From positions 682,001 to 746,000 of the forward strand of contig CBDBIG010000003.1 in assembly GCA_965205845.1 (NCBI GenBank): a DNA stretch of 64,000 nt, in the 5' to 3' direction. This document shows positions 18,134 through 27,287 of the stretch, one piece after another. This stretch comes from CBDBIG01 sp965205845 [NCBI: bacterium] (GTDB lineage Bacteria; SAR324). The translations under genes and the position numbers were made by a program. The notes under the pieces are model-generated. The model ran no database searches and had not been told where the DNA came from. It was given only the letters and a program-made list of their open reading frames with translations. Within the stretch, counting starts at the first letter, position 1. Each line of letters begins with the position of its first letter.

Positions 18134-19375
18134 ATGGCTTTTTTTGATTCAAAAGAAACGCGCTCGATGGACCAAAGAACATCGGAGCAATTACAGCAGC
18201 TTAAAGAAATTATTACCCACGCAAAGAAAAACTCTCTCCAGCAAGCAAAACGTTTGCGTGGCTTCCATCCCAGCACATTGAAGGGCGTGGAGGATTTGCA
18301 GTCCTTCCCGGTGTTGTACAAGGCCGATCTTGCCAAAGTCCAAGCAGAAAATCCCCCTTTTGGCGATTTAAACGCCGCAGCTGCTGAAGAATTGGGGCGT
18401 ATTTATCGTTCTCCTAACGGAGTGGTGGACGTAGAGGGTCCAAATGCGGGTGACTGGTGGCGTACTGCCCGTGCTTTGTACGCGGCGGGATTGCGCAAAG
18501 GCGATTTGGTGCACAACAGTTTTTCTTACCACATTACCCCTGCAGGGATGATGTTGGACAGTGGAGCACGGGCATTAGGGTGCACGGTATTTCCGGCGGG
18601 TCCGAGCCATACGAGCGTACAGGCCGAAATGTTGAGTTATTTGCGTGCAAGTGCCTTTGTTGGTGTGCCTGAAACTTTGAATATAGTGCTTACAAAAGCG
18701 GATGAGTTGGGGTATGATGTGAGCTCTCTTACCAGAGCCCTTGTGTCAGGTGGCCCTTTGTTTCCGTCTGTGCGCCGGATGTTGGACGCCCGTGTCATTC
18801 AGGTGCGCGAGGCCTATGCTACGGCTGATGTGGGGCTGATATCTTATGAGAGCGGCGTCGAGGATGGCATGATGGTCGATGAGGATGTGCTGGTTGAAAT
18901 TGTGCGTCCGGGCACGGGTGATCTTGTGCCGGTAGGAGAGGTGGGTGAGGTTGTGGTAACCACGCTTACCTCGTGGCAAAAGCCGATGATCCGTTTTGCT
19001 ACTGGGGACCTTTCTGCCGTGCTACCGGGGCAAAGTGCTTGTGGTCGCACCAATATCCGCCTTAAAGGCTGGCTTGGACGCGCCGACCAAACCACCAAAG
19101 TGCGCGGTATGTTTGTCTATCCAGCGCATGTAGATGTCGTGCTGAAGAGATTGAAATTGACTGGCCGTGCTCGCCTCGAAATCGATCGCAAAGGAGAACG
19201 TGATACGATGGTGCTCAAGGTGGAACATACCCAGCCTGATTCGAGTTTGGCACAAGCACTGGCTGATTCGCTGCAAGCGGTGACGGGCTTGCGTACCGTC
19301 GCCCAAGTTGTGACACAAGGCAGTTTAGCCAACGATGGCAAAATTATTGACGACTTACGCGATTATGAGAATTAA
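18134..19375 (+). CDS. PaaK-like AMP-binding family protein, copy 1
   Basis: Protein of 413 residues related to phenylacetate-CoA ligase (PaaK) in the ANL superfamily. It retains WLGRADQTTKVRGMFVYP, the C-terminal hinge and domain, and GDLSAVLPG with CGRTN. In place of the adenylating SSGTTG loop it has YRSPNGVVDVEGP, so classical ATP binding is doubtful. Such proteins commonly sit in LIV operons. Copy 1 departs from copy 2 at family-conserved points (WWRTARAL, HITPAGMM, PSHTSV), which suggests copy 1 is the diverging one. The ribosome site AAAGGAG and ATG 18134 are good. The reaction is not known. Confidence 0.8.
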   Translation: MAFFDSKETRSMDQRTSEQLQQLKEIITHAKKNSLQQAKRLRGFHPSTLKGVEDLQSFPVLYKADLAKVQAENPPFGDLNAAAAEELGRIYRSPNGVVDVEGPNAGDWWRTARALYAAGLRKGDLVHNSFSYHITPAGMMLDSGARALGCTVFPAGPSHTSVQAEMLSYLRASAFVGVPETLNIVLTKADELGYDVSSLTRALVSGGPLFPSVRRMLDARVIQVREAYATADVGLISYESGVEDGMMVDEDVLVEIVRPGTGDLVPVGEVGEVVVTTLTSWQKPMIRFATGDLSAVLPGQSACGRTNIRLKGWLGRADQTTKVRGMFVYPAHVDVVLKRLKLTGRARLEIDRKGERDTMVLKVEHTQPDSSLAQALADSLQAVTGLRTVAQVVTQGSLANDGKIIDDLRDYEN

Positions 19376-19381
19376 GCCAGC

Positions 19382-19580
19382 ATGGAATTGAGCGGTCTTC
19401 GAGTCCTGATTACAGGTGCTGGTTCGGGGCTGGGCGAAGCCAGTGCTGGACACCTTGCTTTTTCAAGGCGCAAAACCTTGTTTGCTCGACATGGATGCCG
19501 TGCGTGTTCAAAAGGTGGCCAGTCGGTTAAACGCCCCCCACGCTGTGGCAGATGTCTGTGATGAGGGTGCCGTTCAACAA
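19382..19580 (+). pseudogene. Truncated copy of the SDR dehydrogenase 5' end
   Basis: Starts ATGGAATTGAGC like the intact gene at 20896 and matches it for about 200 bases. An extra base in gctttttcaagg (intact: gcttcccaagg) shifts the frame, and the copy then joins the duplicated livF tail. It is a by-product of the tandem duplication, not a working gene. Confidence 0.88.
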
Positions 19581-19647
19581 GTACCGCAAGCGCTGGTTGT
19601 GAGAGTTGACAAATTTTAAAACCTTATTTGTGAAAGGAGTCCCTACT

Positions 19648-20889
19648 GTGGCCTTTTTTGATTCAAAAGAAACGCGCTCGATGGACCAAAGAACATCGGA
19701 GCAATTACAGCAGCTTAAAGAAATTATTACCCACGCAAAGAAAAACTCTCTCCAGCAAGCAAAACGTTTGCGTGGCTTCCATCCCAGCACATTGAAGGGC
19801 GTGGAGGATTTGCAGTCCTTCCCAGTGTTGTACAAGGCCGATCTTGCCAAAGTCCAAGCAGAAAATCCCCCTTTTGGCGATTTAAACGCCGCAGCTGCTG
19901 GAGAATTGGGGCGTATTTATCGTTCTCCTAACGGAGTGGTGGACGTAGAGGGTCCAAATGCGGGTGACTGGTGGCATTATGCCCGTGCTTTGTACGCAGC
20001 GGGATTGCGCAAAGGTGATTTGGTGCACAACAGTTTTTCTTACCACCTGACTCCCGGAGGGATGATGTTGGACAGTGGAGCACGGGCATTAGGGTGCACG
20101 GTATTTCCGGCGGGTCCGGGCAATACGAGCGTACAGGCCGAAATGTTGAGTTATTTGCGTGCAAGTGCCTTTGTTGGTGTGCCTGAAACTTTGAACGTCG
20201 TGCTCAAAAAAGCGGATGAGTTGGGGTATGATGTGAGCTCTCTTACCAGAGCCCTTGTGTCAGGTGGCCCTTTGTTTCCGTCTGTGCGCCGGATGTTGGA
20301 CGCCCGTGTCATTCAGGTGCGCCAGGCCTATGCTACGGCTGATGTGGGGGTGATCTCTTATGAGAGCGGCGTCGAGGATGGCATGGTGGTCGATGAGGAT
20401 GTACTGGTTGAAATTGTGCGTCCGGGCACGGGTGATCCTATGCCGGTAGGAGAGGTGGGTGAGGTTGTGGTAACCACGCTTACCTCGTGGCAAAAGCCGA
20501 TGATCCGTTTTGCTACTGGGGACCTTTCTGCCGTGCTACCGGGGCAAAGTGCTTGTGGTCGCACCAATATCCGCCTTAAAGGCTGGCTTGGACGCGCCGA
20601 CCAAACCACCAAAGTGCGCGGTATGTTTGTCTATCCAGCGCATGTAGATGTCGTGCTGAAGAGATTGAAATTGACTGGCCGTGCTCGCCTCGAAATCGAT
20701 CGCAAAGGAGAACGTGATACGATGGTGCTCAAGGTGGAACATACCCAGCCTGATTCGAGTTTGGCACAAGCACTGGCTGATTCGCTGCAAGCGGTGACGG
20801 GCTTGCGTACCGTCGCCCAAGTTGTGACACAAGGCAGTTTAGCCAACGATGGCAAAATTATTGACGACTTACGCGATTATGAGAATTAA
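19648..20889 (+). CDS. PaaK-like AMP-binding family protein, copy 2
   Basis: Same 413-residue family as copy 1, with a GTG start at 19648 after the same AAAGGAG; the base changed just upstream removes the ATG seen in copy 1. This copy has the residues expected for the family at positions where copy 1 differs: WWHYARAL, HLTPGGMM, GPGNTSV. It is directly followed (6 bases) by the intact dehydrogenase gene, so it holds the ancestral operon position. The P-loop is also absent here. It probably acts on acyl-CoA or carboxylate intermediates of branched-chain amino acid breakdown, but that rests on context only. Confidence 0.82.
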   Translation: MAFFDSKETRSMDQRTSEQLQQLKEIITHAKKNSLQQAKRLRGFHPSTLKGVEDLQSFPVLYKADLAKVQAENPPFGDLNAAAAGELGRIYRSPNGVVDVEGPNAGDWWHYARALYAAGLRKGDLVHNSFSYHLTPGGMMLDSGARALGCTVFPAGPGNTSVQAEMLSYLRASAFVGVPETLNVVLKKADELGYDVSSLTRALVSGGPLFPSVRRMLDARVIQVRQAYATADVGVISYESGVEDGMVVDEDVLVEIVRPGTGDPMPVGEVGEVVVTTLTSWQKPMIRFATGDLSAVLPGQSACGRTNIRLKGWLGRADQTTKVRGMFVYPAHVDVVLKRLKLTGRARLEIDRKGERDTMVLKVEHTQPDSSLAQALADSLQAVTGLRTVAQVVTQGSLANDGKIIDDLRDYEN

Positions 20890-20895
20890 GCCAGC

Positions 20896-21645
20896 ATGGA
20901 ATTGAGCTGCCTCCGAGTCCTGATTACAGGTGCTGGTTCGGGGCTGGGCGAAGCCAGTGCTGGACACCTTGCTTCCCAAGGCGCAAAACCTTGTTTGCTC
21001 GACATGGATGCCGTGCGTGTTCAAAAGGTGGCCAGTCGGTTAAACGCCCCCCACGCTGTGGCAGATGTCTGTGATGAGGGTGCCGTTCAACAAGCACTAC
21101 AGACATTTGGTCGTGTTGATGCACTGGTTAATTGTGCGGGCATTGCCCCCGCGCGTAAGGTGTTGGGCTCGCGTGGAACCCACCCGCTGGAGGATTTTCA
21201 GAAAGCGATTGCCATCAACTTGGTGGGGAGCTTTAATGTGGCAAGGCTTGCCGCACAGATGATGGCGCAAAACACCCCCAATGCGCATGGAGAAAGGGGA
21301 GTTATCATTCACACCGCCTCGATTGCTGCTTTTGATGGGCAAATTGGCCAAGCAGCCTATGCGGCCTCGAAAGGGGGTATTGTGAGTATGACTTTGCCCA
21401 TGGCAAGGGAATTGGCCAAGCAAGGCATACGGGTATTAAGCATTGCCCCAGGTCTCTTTAAAACGGCCATGATCGAAGTTTTTTCCAAAGAAATCCAGCA
21501 AACCCTTGTACAAACAGCATTGTTTCCAGCACGCTTGGGTGCCCCGGGGGAGTACGCCATGTTGGTGCAAAGCATTCTTACCAACCCCATGCTTAATGGC
21601 ACCACCATTCGTCTTGATGGCGCGGTGCGCCTGCCTCCCCAATAG
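20896..21645 (+). CDS. Short-chain dehydrogenase, HSD10/3-hydroxyacyl-CoA dehydrogenase type 2-like
   Basis: NAD(P)-dependent SDR of 249 residues. The cofactor loop is TGAGSGLGEA at residue 11, LLDMD marks an NAD-type acidic residue at the end of beta-2, NCAG is at about residue 79, and the catalytic triad appears as HTASIAAFDGQIGQAAYAASK. The pattern SIAAFDGQIGQ plus SIAPGLFKTAM is typical of type-2 3-hydroxyacyl-CoA dehydrogenases, which oxidise 2-methyl-3-hydroxybutyryl-CoA in isoleucine breakdown. This fits the LIV operon around it. A truncated copy lies at 19382-19580. Confidence 0.88.
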   Translation: MELSCLRVLITGAGSGLGEASAGHLASQGAKPCLLDMDAVRVQKVASRLNAPHAVADVCDEGAVQQALQTFGRVDALVNCAGIAPARKVLGSRGTHPLEDFQKAIAINLVGSFNVARLAAQMMAQNTPNAHGERGVIIHTASIAAFDGQIGQAAYAASKGGIVSMTLPMARELAKQGIRVLSIAPGLFKTAMIEVFSKEIQQTLVQTALFPARLGAPGEYAMLVQSILTNPMLNGTTIRLDGAVRLPPQ

Positions 21646-21659
21646 CCTATCATACCTTT

Positions 21660-22838
21660 ATGCGCGTTGTATATTATGTGGTTGCAGGATCCTGCGCTTG
21701 CTTTGTGGGGGTAGGGCTTTCGCGCTTTGCATATGCACCGTTAATCCCAGAAATTATTCGCCAGCAATGGTTTAACGAAAGCCAAGCAGCCTATTTAGGT
21801 GCTAGCAATTTGGGGGGGTATTTGATTGGAGCGTTTTTCTCTTTTCAACTGGCTTCAAAAATGGGTGGGCGAAATGCGTTGCGCGTGATGATGCTCATGG
21901 CGAGTGCGACATTTTTGGCTTCGGCATTTCCACTCTCCTTTGGTTGGTATTTTTTCTGGCGCCTTGTTTCTGGCATTGCAGGAGGTGTTTTGTTGGTGGT
22001 ATCTGCAACGAATGTGGTGGCAGTGGTGCCTGCTGCAAGGCGTGGGGTGGCAAGTGGGGTGGTGTTGACTGGGGTAGGTATGGGGGTATTGGTTTCGGCT
22101 ATATTGGTGCCAGCGTTGGTTTCTTACGGGTTAAAAATAACGTGGCTTCTGTTTGGCGGTATTTCGGGCTTGCTAACGCTCCTTACCTGGTGGGGTTGGC
22201 CCCCAGAGCATGTTCTGGATGCACAAAAAAGCGGGGGAAACGCCCTAAACGCCAAACAAACCCTGCCGCCTTGTTTAACAGCATTGTATAAATTGTGTCT
22301 CGTCTATGCTCTGGCGGCAGCCGGTTTGGTGCCTCATATGGTGTTTTTGGTGGATTTTATTGATCGCGATTTAGGGCGTGGTTTGGTGGAGGGCGCGTTC
22401 TATTGGGGGTTGTTTGGTTTGGGGGCACTGATTGGCCCTGTTGGTGTGGGGCGTATTGCAGACTGGATTGGCTTTCAACGTGCGCTCCTCGTTGGTGTCG
22501 CGACAATCTGTGTGAGCGTGGGTTTGATTGTACTCTCCTCTCATTTTTTTATTTTAGGGGCTTCATCATTCAGTGTGGGTGCCTTGGTGCCTGGGATTGT
22601 AACCTTGGCTGTGGGCAGAACACAAGAACTGGCGGGTTCCCACATGCCAACACAGCGCAAATGGTGGGGGCGGGTGACCACCGCTTTTGCCATTCTCCAA
22701 GCGGTTGCTGCATATGGCTATTCTTTTTGGCTATCTCAGGGGGGGAGCTATACTTCTATATTTATCAGTGGGCTCATCATTTTACTGTGCGCGCTGGCGG
22801 TAGAATTTATTCCTGTGAAGAAAAATGCAACGACTTAA
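21660..22838 (+). CDS. YbfB/YjiJ-family MFS transporter
   Basis: Membrane protein of 392 residues with about twelve hydrophobic helices. The N-terminus (CFVGVGLSRFAYAPLIPEII) is the mark of the YbfB/YjiJ branch, and helix 2-3 has YLGASNLGGYLIGA, where the branch usually has a Gly-rich turn. The substrate is unknown. It starts 14 bases after the dehydrogenase gene, so it is probably cotranscribed with the catabolic operon and may export or import an intermediate. Confidence 0.82.
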   Translation: MRVVYYVVAGSCACFVGVGLSRFAYAPLIPEIIRQQWFNESQAAYLGASNLGGYLIGAFFSFQLASKMGGRNALRVMMLMASATFLASAFPLSFGWYFFWRLVSGIAGGVLLVVSATNVVAVVPAARRGVASGVVLTGVGMGVLVSAILVPALVSYGLKITWLLFGGISGLLTLLTWWGWPPEHVLDAQKSGGNALNAKQTLPPCLTALYKLCLVYALAAAGLVPHMVFLVDFIDRDLGRGLVEGAFYWGLFGLGALIGPVGVGRIADWIGFQRALLVGVATICVSVGLIVLSSHFFILGASSFSVGALVPGIVTLAVGRTQELAGSHMPTQRKWWGRVTTAFAILQAVAAYGYSFWLSQGGSYTSIFISGLIILLCALAVEFIPVKKNATT

Positions 22839-23229
22839 AATTTCCTATGCATATCTCTGTGTCAGAGCGGTCGATAGCGGTGCGACAAAAATCAAGAAAT
22901 GATGGCGTCCCTTAAAGGAAGGTGCACCATTTTGAAAGTATTTGAGTGTGCCCTAACGTACACAGATTTTGTGCTATCGGAGATGGTTGGGCAACCATGA
23001 CGCCAGTGCACTGTGACTGTGCCACCACCCCTTGTGTATACATTGGTGGTCGATTCTACAAAGCGCATCCCGCACTTTTTGACACCTTTGACGAGGGGGT
23101 TGCTGTGTGGCATGGCAGCAGGTGGGTGCACGCCCTTTGGGGCTGTTGCTTTCTCGGAAGGCAAAAAATCCAAGGGGCAATCAAGGCAGATGTAAATACT
23201 GGGGCCAGGCTACTCCACCCATGGTGCAA
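22839..23229. other. Convergent intergenic region, no gene recognised
   Basis: About 390 bases between the MFS gene (+) and mreD (-). Overlapping frames are open on both strands but none has codon use, a ribosome site or a recognisable family. I see no terminator with a T-run. Confidence 0.4.
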
Positions 23230-23760
23230 CTAAAAAATACTGTTCCGCTCGGGTACACGGCCCAGCCATCTCTCCACCTTGCTTACTCCCAAAATCCAAA
23301 AAGGAGCGATGAGAATATTGTAAACTGCGCTCAAAGGGACCTCAACCAATGCCATTTGAAGCCAATTGTCGGGGCTGGCAATGGCCCAATACAACACGCC
23401 CATGCTCAGCCAACCATAAAGGATGCTTGAGATGAAAACCAAAGCACTTGGCATGATCATGCCGTCATAATCTGCCCGCGCACACAATGCACCCATCAAC
23501 AAACACACGCCCAACAGGCTCATGCCATACACACCCAGCAAGCTGTGCGACAATACATCCAACACCAAACCCGCCAAGCATGCATAGACAAAGATAAACC
23601 GAGGATTCCAGCGCGTAATGATGACAATAAGGGCAAGCAGCAAAAAATTCGGCTTAGCCATAGCCATAAAAACCCACGTGCCCGCCACAATTTGGATGAT
23701 CAACGCTATCACCATTTCACCAGCCAGCATTATGAACATCCGTCTATTCTCACCTTCCAA
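23230..23760 (-). CDS. mreD: Rod shape-determining protein MreD
   Basis: Integral membrane protein of 176 residues with five or six hydrophobic helices (ALIIQIVAGTWVF, FLLLALIVIITRW, FVYACLAGLVLDVLS). LAGLVLDVLSHSLLGVYGMS is the typical MreD stretch in which an Asp and a Gly-Tyr/Leu turn sit between helices. It is the third gene of the mreBCD cluster and follows mreC by 21 bases. It links the cytoskeleton to the elongation cell-wall machinery in the inner membrane. The sequence varies a great deal between species, so order and topology are the main support. Confidence 0.85.
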   Translation of the reverse strand: MEGENRRMFIMLAGEMVIALIIQIVAGTWVFMAMAKPNFLLLALIVIITRWNPRFIFVYACLAGLVLDVLSHSLLGVYGMSLLGVCLLMGALCARADYDGMIMPSALVFISSILYGWLSMGVLYWAIASPDNWLQMALVEVPLSAVYNILIAPFWILGVSKVERWLGRVPERNSIF

Positions 23761-23781
23761 GGCGGCCCATGCCCTAAGTGC

Positions 23782-24747
23782 TTAGCGTTTTTGTAAGCCA
23801 TCATACCTCTCTTGAGGCTGGCTAAAATAGGGCAGACTATTGGGCTCTGCACCACGCAACACCACAAACACTCCCTCTATTTGCTTAAAATTGACCGCAG
23901 GTGCAATCAAGGCGGTTTGAAACAATTCATGCTTGAGCCGCTTTACGGACATTACATACCCCACCAACAACCCTTTGGGAAACACCCCTGCAAGGCCGCT
24001 TGATACGACCCGATCGCCTTGCTGCATGGGAACCAAAATGGGAACACGCTTGAGGTTTAATGTGTTGCCATGGCCCTCGACAATGCCACGATAAGAAACC
24101 ACGAGCTTGCGTTGTAAAGGGTTTAATTTTGGCGTGGCACCCGAGGCTTGGTTTTGATGGCGACTGCGTCCTTTTTTTCTTGCGGGCGTGTTGGCTCTCA
24201 GCAGTACGGGAAAGCGATGGCGACGGTCTAAAATAAGCTGCACAATCGCCTGGTTGCCCGACACGGTTTGAATGCGTCCCACCACCCCTTCGCGCAATAC
24301 CACGGGAAAATTTCGACGAACGCCCTGGTTTAGCCCCTTATCAATCAGCAACGTTTGGTGGCCGTCTAAAGATTGCCCAATGATTTGGGCAAAAATTTTG
24401 GGGTTCAACGGGCTTTGCAAAAATACCAACTGCTCTTTAAGCAACTGGTATTGGATGCTGCTTTCCAAATGGTGGTGTACCTCCTCTTCGAGCACGCCAA
24501 TGCGGGCACGCAGGCGCTTATTTTCTTCTTCCACCCCAACCAGCAAAATATAACGCCCCAACCAGTTTTCAACTCCACTGCCCACCGCATGGGTCGTATT
24601 GGTAATGGGGCGTAGCACCCCCAATACCAGGCGGTCGATCCAGGCAAATTGCCCTAGATTTTGGGCTCGCAAATGGAGCAACACCGCCATTAAAATAAGC
24701 AGCGCCGCGGCGATGGCAAGGCGATAGCGAATAAAGAGGTTTTTCAT
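23782..24747 (-). CDS. mreC: Rod shape-determining protein MreC
   Basis: Bitopic periplasmic protein of 321 residues that scaffolds the elongasome. It has an N-terminal anchor helix (YRLAIAAALLILMAVLLH), a coiled coil near residues 75-115 (EEENKRLRARIGVLEEEVHH), and the beta domain that includes AQIIGQSLDGHQTLLIDKG and NQGVRRNFPVV, the usual MreC dityrosine-like loop. A basic low-complexity insert (ARKKGRSRHQNQASG) interrupts the beta domain near residue 190. It sits between mreB-like and mreD on the same strand. Confidence 0.92.
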   Translation of the reverse strand: MKNLFIRYRLAIAAALLILMAVLLHLRAQNLGQFAWIDRLVLGVLRPITNTTHAVGSGVENWLGRYILLVGVEEENKRLRARIGVLEEEVHHHLESSIQYQLLKEQLVFLQSPLNPKIFAQIIGQSLDGHQTLLIDKGLNQGVRRNFPVVLREGVVGRIQTVSGNQAIVQLILDRRHRFPVLLRANTPARKKGRSRHQNQASGATPKLNPLQRKLVVSYRGIVEGHGNTLNLKRVPILVPMQQGDRVVSSGLAGVFPKGLLVGYVMSVKRLKHELFQTALIAPAVNFKQIEGVFVVLRGAEPNSLPYFSQPQERYDGLQKR

Positions 24748-24786
24748 CGTTCCACACCCTAAAAATGGGACTACCGCCTGCCTTGG

Positions 24787-25797
24787 CTAGGGGTTTTTGC
24801 GGATCGCAAGTGCGATTCCACCTTGCAACATTCGCCATTCTGGCTGCTTTTGAACCTGAAAAGGCAACCGAAAGTGCTCGTTTAAAAACAAAGACAAGCC
24901 TGCCAGCCTACCCCCCCCACCCACCACACAGATACCCAATTCTTCCACATCTTGCAACAATGCCACAGGCAGTTTTCCTAAGGTATGGCGAATTGCAAGC
25001 ACTAGGGGTTCACAGGCATCAATGAGCACATCACGCACCTCATTGTCTTCAAGGTAAACCGTCTTTTCAATGCCATCGTTTACCCTCACACCCCCTACCT
25101 CGAGGCTACGTGGTGTTTTAAGTGGGTGCACCGACCCAATACGCCACTTAATTTTTTCGGCTTCAATAGGGCTAATGCTCAACAAATGCACCTCGGCCAG
25201 CTCACGCATCAAGGCTTGATCGAGTTGCTGACTGCCCCACGCAATGGGATGCCATAAGGCAACCTCATTTAGCATATATGCAAAAATGCGCGTGGTATTT
25301 GCGCCTATATCGAGGCACAATTGGCACACGCTAGCATCGCAATCTTTGCCCAACCCATGATAGATGGCGCGCCCCGCATCGATCCAGCGCAAGTTCCCAA
25401 AACCCAGTTTGTTGAATAAGGGCCGTTGCTGGTTACTGACGTGAGTACTTTCATCCTGGTAACGCAAGGCATACAAGGTGGACCAGCTGCGTAATGGCAA
25501 GTAGGTTTTGCGAACCCTCCGAACGCTTTCTTTTAAGGTGGCCTGCATAATGGCGCGTTGGGTTTTGTCGCCTTGCAAGTGCCCTTGCAGGGGCAAAAAA
25601 TGTTTCATACTTTTTGCCTGCAACAGCGTGTTCATGGCTTTCTCACCCGTTATTACGCGCATCCCACCTCGAGAGACAGCTCCCCAGCAAGCCGTGCTGG
25701 CATAAGCGGCACTGGGAGTGGCAGCACGGATGTTACATTGTCCCATTTTGACACACACAGCCCAATGCTTAAAACGGTTTTTAACCAGTGACCACAT
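24787..25797 (-). CDS. Divergent MreB-like actin homologue
   Basis: Protein of 336 residues in the mreB position upstream of mreC. The second half is recognisably MreB: LDIGANTTRIF (phosphate-2 loop), IEAEKIKWRIGS, and CVVGGGGRLAGLSLFLNEHF (adenosine motif). The first half is not: the DLGTANT phosphate-1 loop is replaced by VKMGQCNIRAATPSA, and the usual GGDEFD-type block reads AWGSQQLDQAL. Nucleotide binding or polymerisation may be changed. An AAGGCA lies near ATG 25797. Either the cell has another true MreB elsewhere, or this is an accepted drift in the only copy. Confidence 0.78.
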   Translation of the reverse strand: MWSLVKNRFKHWAVCVKMGQCNIRAATPSAAYASTACWGAVSRGGMRVITGEKAMNTLLQAKSMKHFLPLQGHLQGDKTQRAIMQATLKESVRRVRKTYLPLRSWSTLYALRYQDESTHVSNQQRPLFNKLGFGNLRWIDAGRAIYHGLGKDCDASVCQLCLDIGANTTRIFAYMLNEVALWHPIAWGSQQLDQALMRELAEVHLLSISPIEAEKIKWRIGSVHPLKTPRSLEVGGVRVNDGIEKTVYLEDNEVRDVLIDACEPLVLAIRHTLGKLPVALLQDVEELGICVVGGGGRLAGLSLFLNEHFRLPFQVQKQPEWRMLQGGIALAIRKNP

Positions 25798-26027
25798 GTT
25801 TATGCCTTGCTACGATCGACCAACGGGCTCCATAAAGCAGGAGGTTTTTTTTAAAAAAAAAGCCACCCCAACTTCCGTAATATATAGCAGATTCAAGCAA
25901 AAAGGCATAGAAGAGGCACGGCGCACTTAAAGAGCCAACATTCCCCCGTCAGCATTTTTAAAGGCTTGACACAAGCGTATAAACAATGGTTCTAATGGAG
26001 GGGGTTGCGCGATGATATCGGCATGAC

Positions 26028-26100
<73 letters not shown>

Positions 26101-26295
26101 CCTTTTTTTGGTGCGCTTCGCACCCGTTAGGCTTACATGGTCATTTGCTTGCAGCGCGCACTGGTAACACCTTGGTTGGGTTTTCAAAAGGCTTGTTAAG
26201 CATCGCCCAATGGCGGTCCAAACCCATTGACCTGCTAAAGTAGACCCTCGTTGTCAAGCAAGGGTTTTTTTGCACCTTGGCGGCGATAGGTATTT

Positions 26296-27213
26296 ATGGC
26301 TGCTTTATTTATTAGAGGCTTTAAAAAAAAAACCGTGGTAACCATTGGGATTATTGGTGGCAGTGGGCTTTATGAAATAGAAAGCCTTGAAAATATTGAA
26401 GAAATACAGATTGAAACACCTTTTGGGAGCACCTCATCCCCCTTGGTAAAAGGCACCTTGCACGGCAAGCCTGTGATTTTTTTGGGACGCCATGGCAAAG
26501 GCCATCGCCTGTTACCCGCTGAGGTGCCCTACAAAGCCAACATATGGGCTTTCAAAAAATTGGGGGTCAGCCATGTACTCTCGGTTTCTGCAGTGGGTAG
26601 TTTGCGCCAAGAGATTGCCCCTGGGCATTTTGTGTTTCCCGATCAATTTATTGACAAAACCCTGCACCGTCCCTCGACTTTTTTTGGAAAAGGGGTGGTC
26701 GCCCACGTGCAGTTTGGCCGCCCCGTATGCAAAGATTTGCTCAGTGCGCTAAGCAGCGCGGCCAGAACTTTGGGGATTCAAGCCCATAATGGCGGGGTGT
26801 ATGTGTGCATGGAAGGCCCTGCTTTTTCAAGCCGTGCCGAATCGCTGATGCACCAAGGCTGGGGCGGTAGCGTGATTGGGATGACCAATGTGCAAGAAGC
26901 GCGCTTGGCAAGAGAAGCCCAAATGTGCTTTGCCACCATTGCGTTGGTTACCGACTACGACTCCTGGCACGAGGCAGAAAGCGAGGAGGTGAGCGTGGAG
27001 GCCATTATGGCCCTTATGGCGCAAAATATTCAGTCATCCAAAATACTGCTCGCACGAGTCATTCAAGACCTTCCCGCAGACCAGCATTGCAGATACGCCA
27101 ATGCCTTGCAGCATGCCATTATTACCCCACCTGCCGATATTCCAACCCAGATCAAGAAAGATCTAGCACCTATTTTAGCCGAATACCTGCAATCTAACCC
27201 ATCCTCAAATTAA
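26296..27213 (+). CDS. mtnP: S-methyl-5'-thioadenosine phosphorylase
   Basis: Splits methylthioadenosine with phosphate into adenine and methylthioribose-1-phosphate, which recycles the by-product of polyamine synthesis. Family marks: IGIIGGSGLYEIE at the N-terminus with the phosphate-binding GGSG, GRHGKGHRLLP, VSAVGSLRQEIAPGHFV, and the purine/methylthio site GMTNVQEARLAREAQMCFAT with VTDYDSWH. The Asp in TDYDSW indicates adenine rather than guanine preference. Length 305 is slightly long because of a Lys-rich leader before the first beta strand. Confidence 0.94.
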   Translation: MAALFIRGFKKKTVVTIGIIGGSGLYEIESLENIEEIQIETPFGSTSSPLVKGTLHGKPVIFLGRHGKGHRLLPAEVPYKANIWAFKKLGVSHVLSVSAVGSLRQEIAPGHFVFPDQFIDKTLHRPSTFFGKGVVAHVQFGRPVCKDLLSALSSAARTLGIQAHNGGVYVCMEGPAFSSRAESLMHQGWGGSVIGMTNVQEARLAREAQMCFATIALVTDYDSWHEAESEEVSVEAIMALMAQNIQSSKILLARVIQDLPADQHCRYANALQHAIITPPADIPTQIKKDLAPILAEYLQSNPSSN

Positions 27214-27287
27214 GCACTTTATTTGGCCTTCGTTTTCAATCAGGTCTGCGTGACCCGTGCTTTTTTTAAAAATCCCTGATAGACCCT

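Larger units (their letters stand above)
18069..21097 (+). repeat. Tandem duplication, ~1.5-kb unit (livF 3' end, PaaK-like gene, SDR 5' end)
   Basis: Two copies offset by 1514-1515 bases. Copy 1 runs from the last codons of livF through the PaaK-like gene into the first ~200 bases of the dehydrogenase gene, then jumps back to the livF end (cgcaagcgctggttgtgaga at about 19586). Copy 2 repeats this and continues into the full dehydrogenase. The two PaaK-like genes are almost the same apart from a few clusters of changes. Confidence 0.9.

Noticed and set aside
26244-26271. Terminator between tRNA-Phe and mtnP (ACCCT...AGGGT followed by seven T)
   Set aside because: The stem is only five pairs with a 12-base loop, so it is too weak to call, although the T-run is suggestive.
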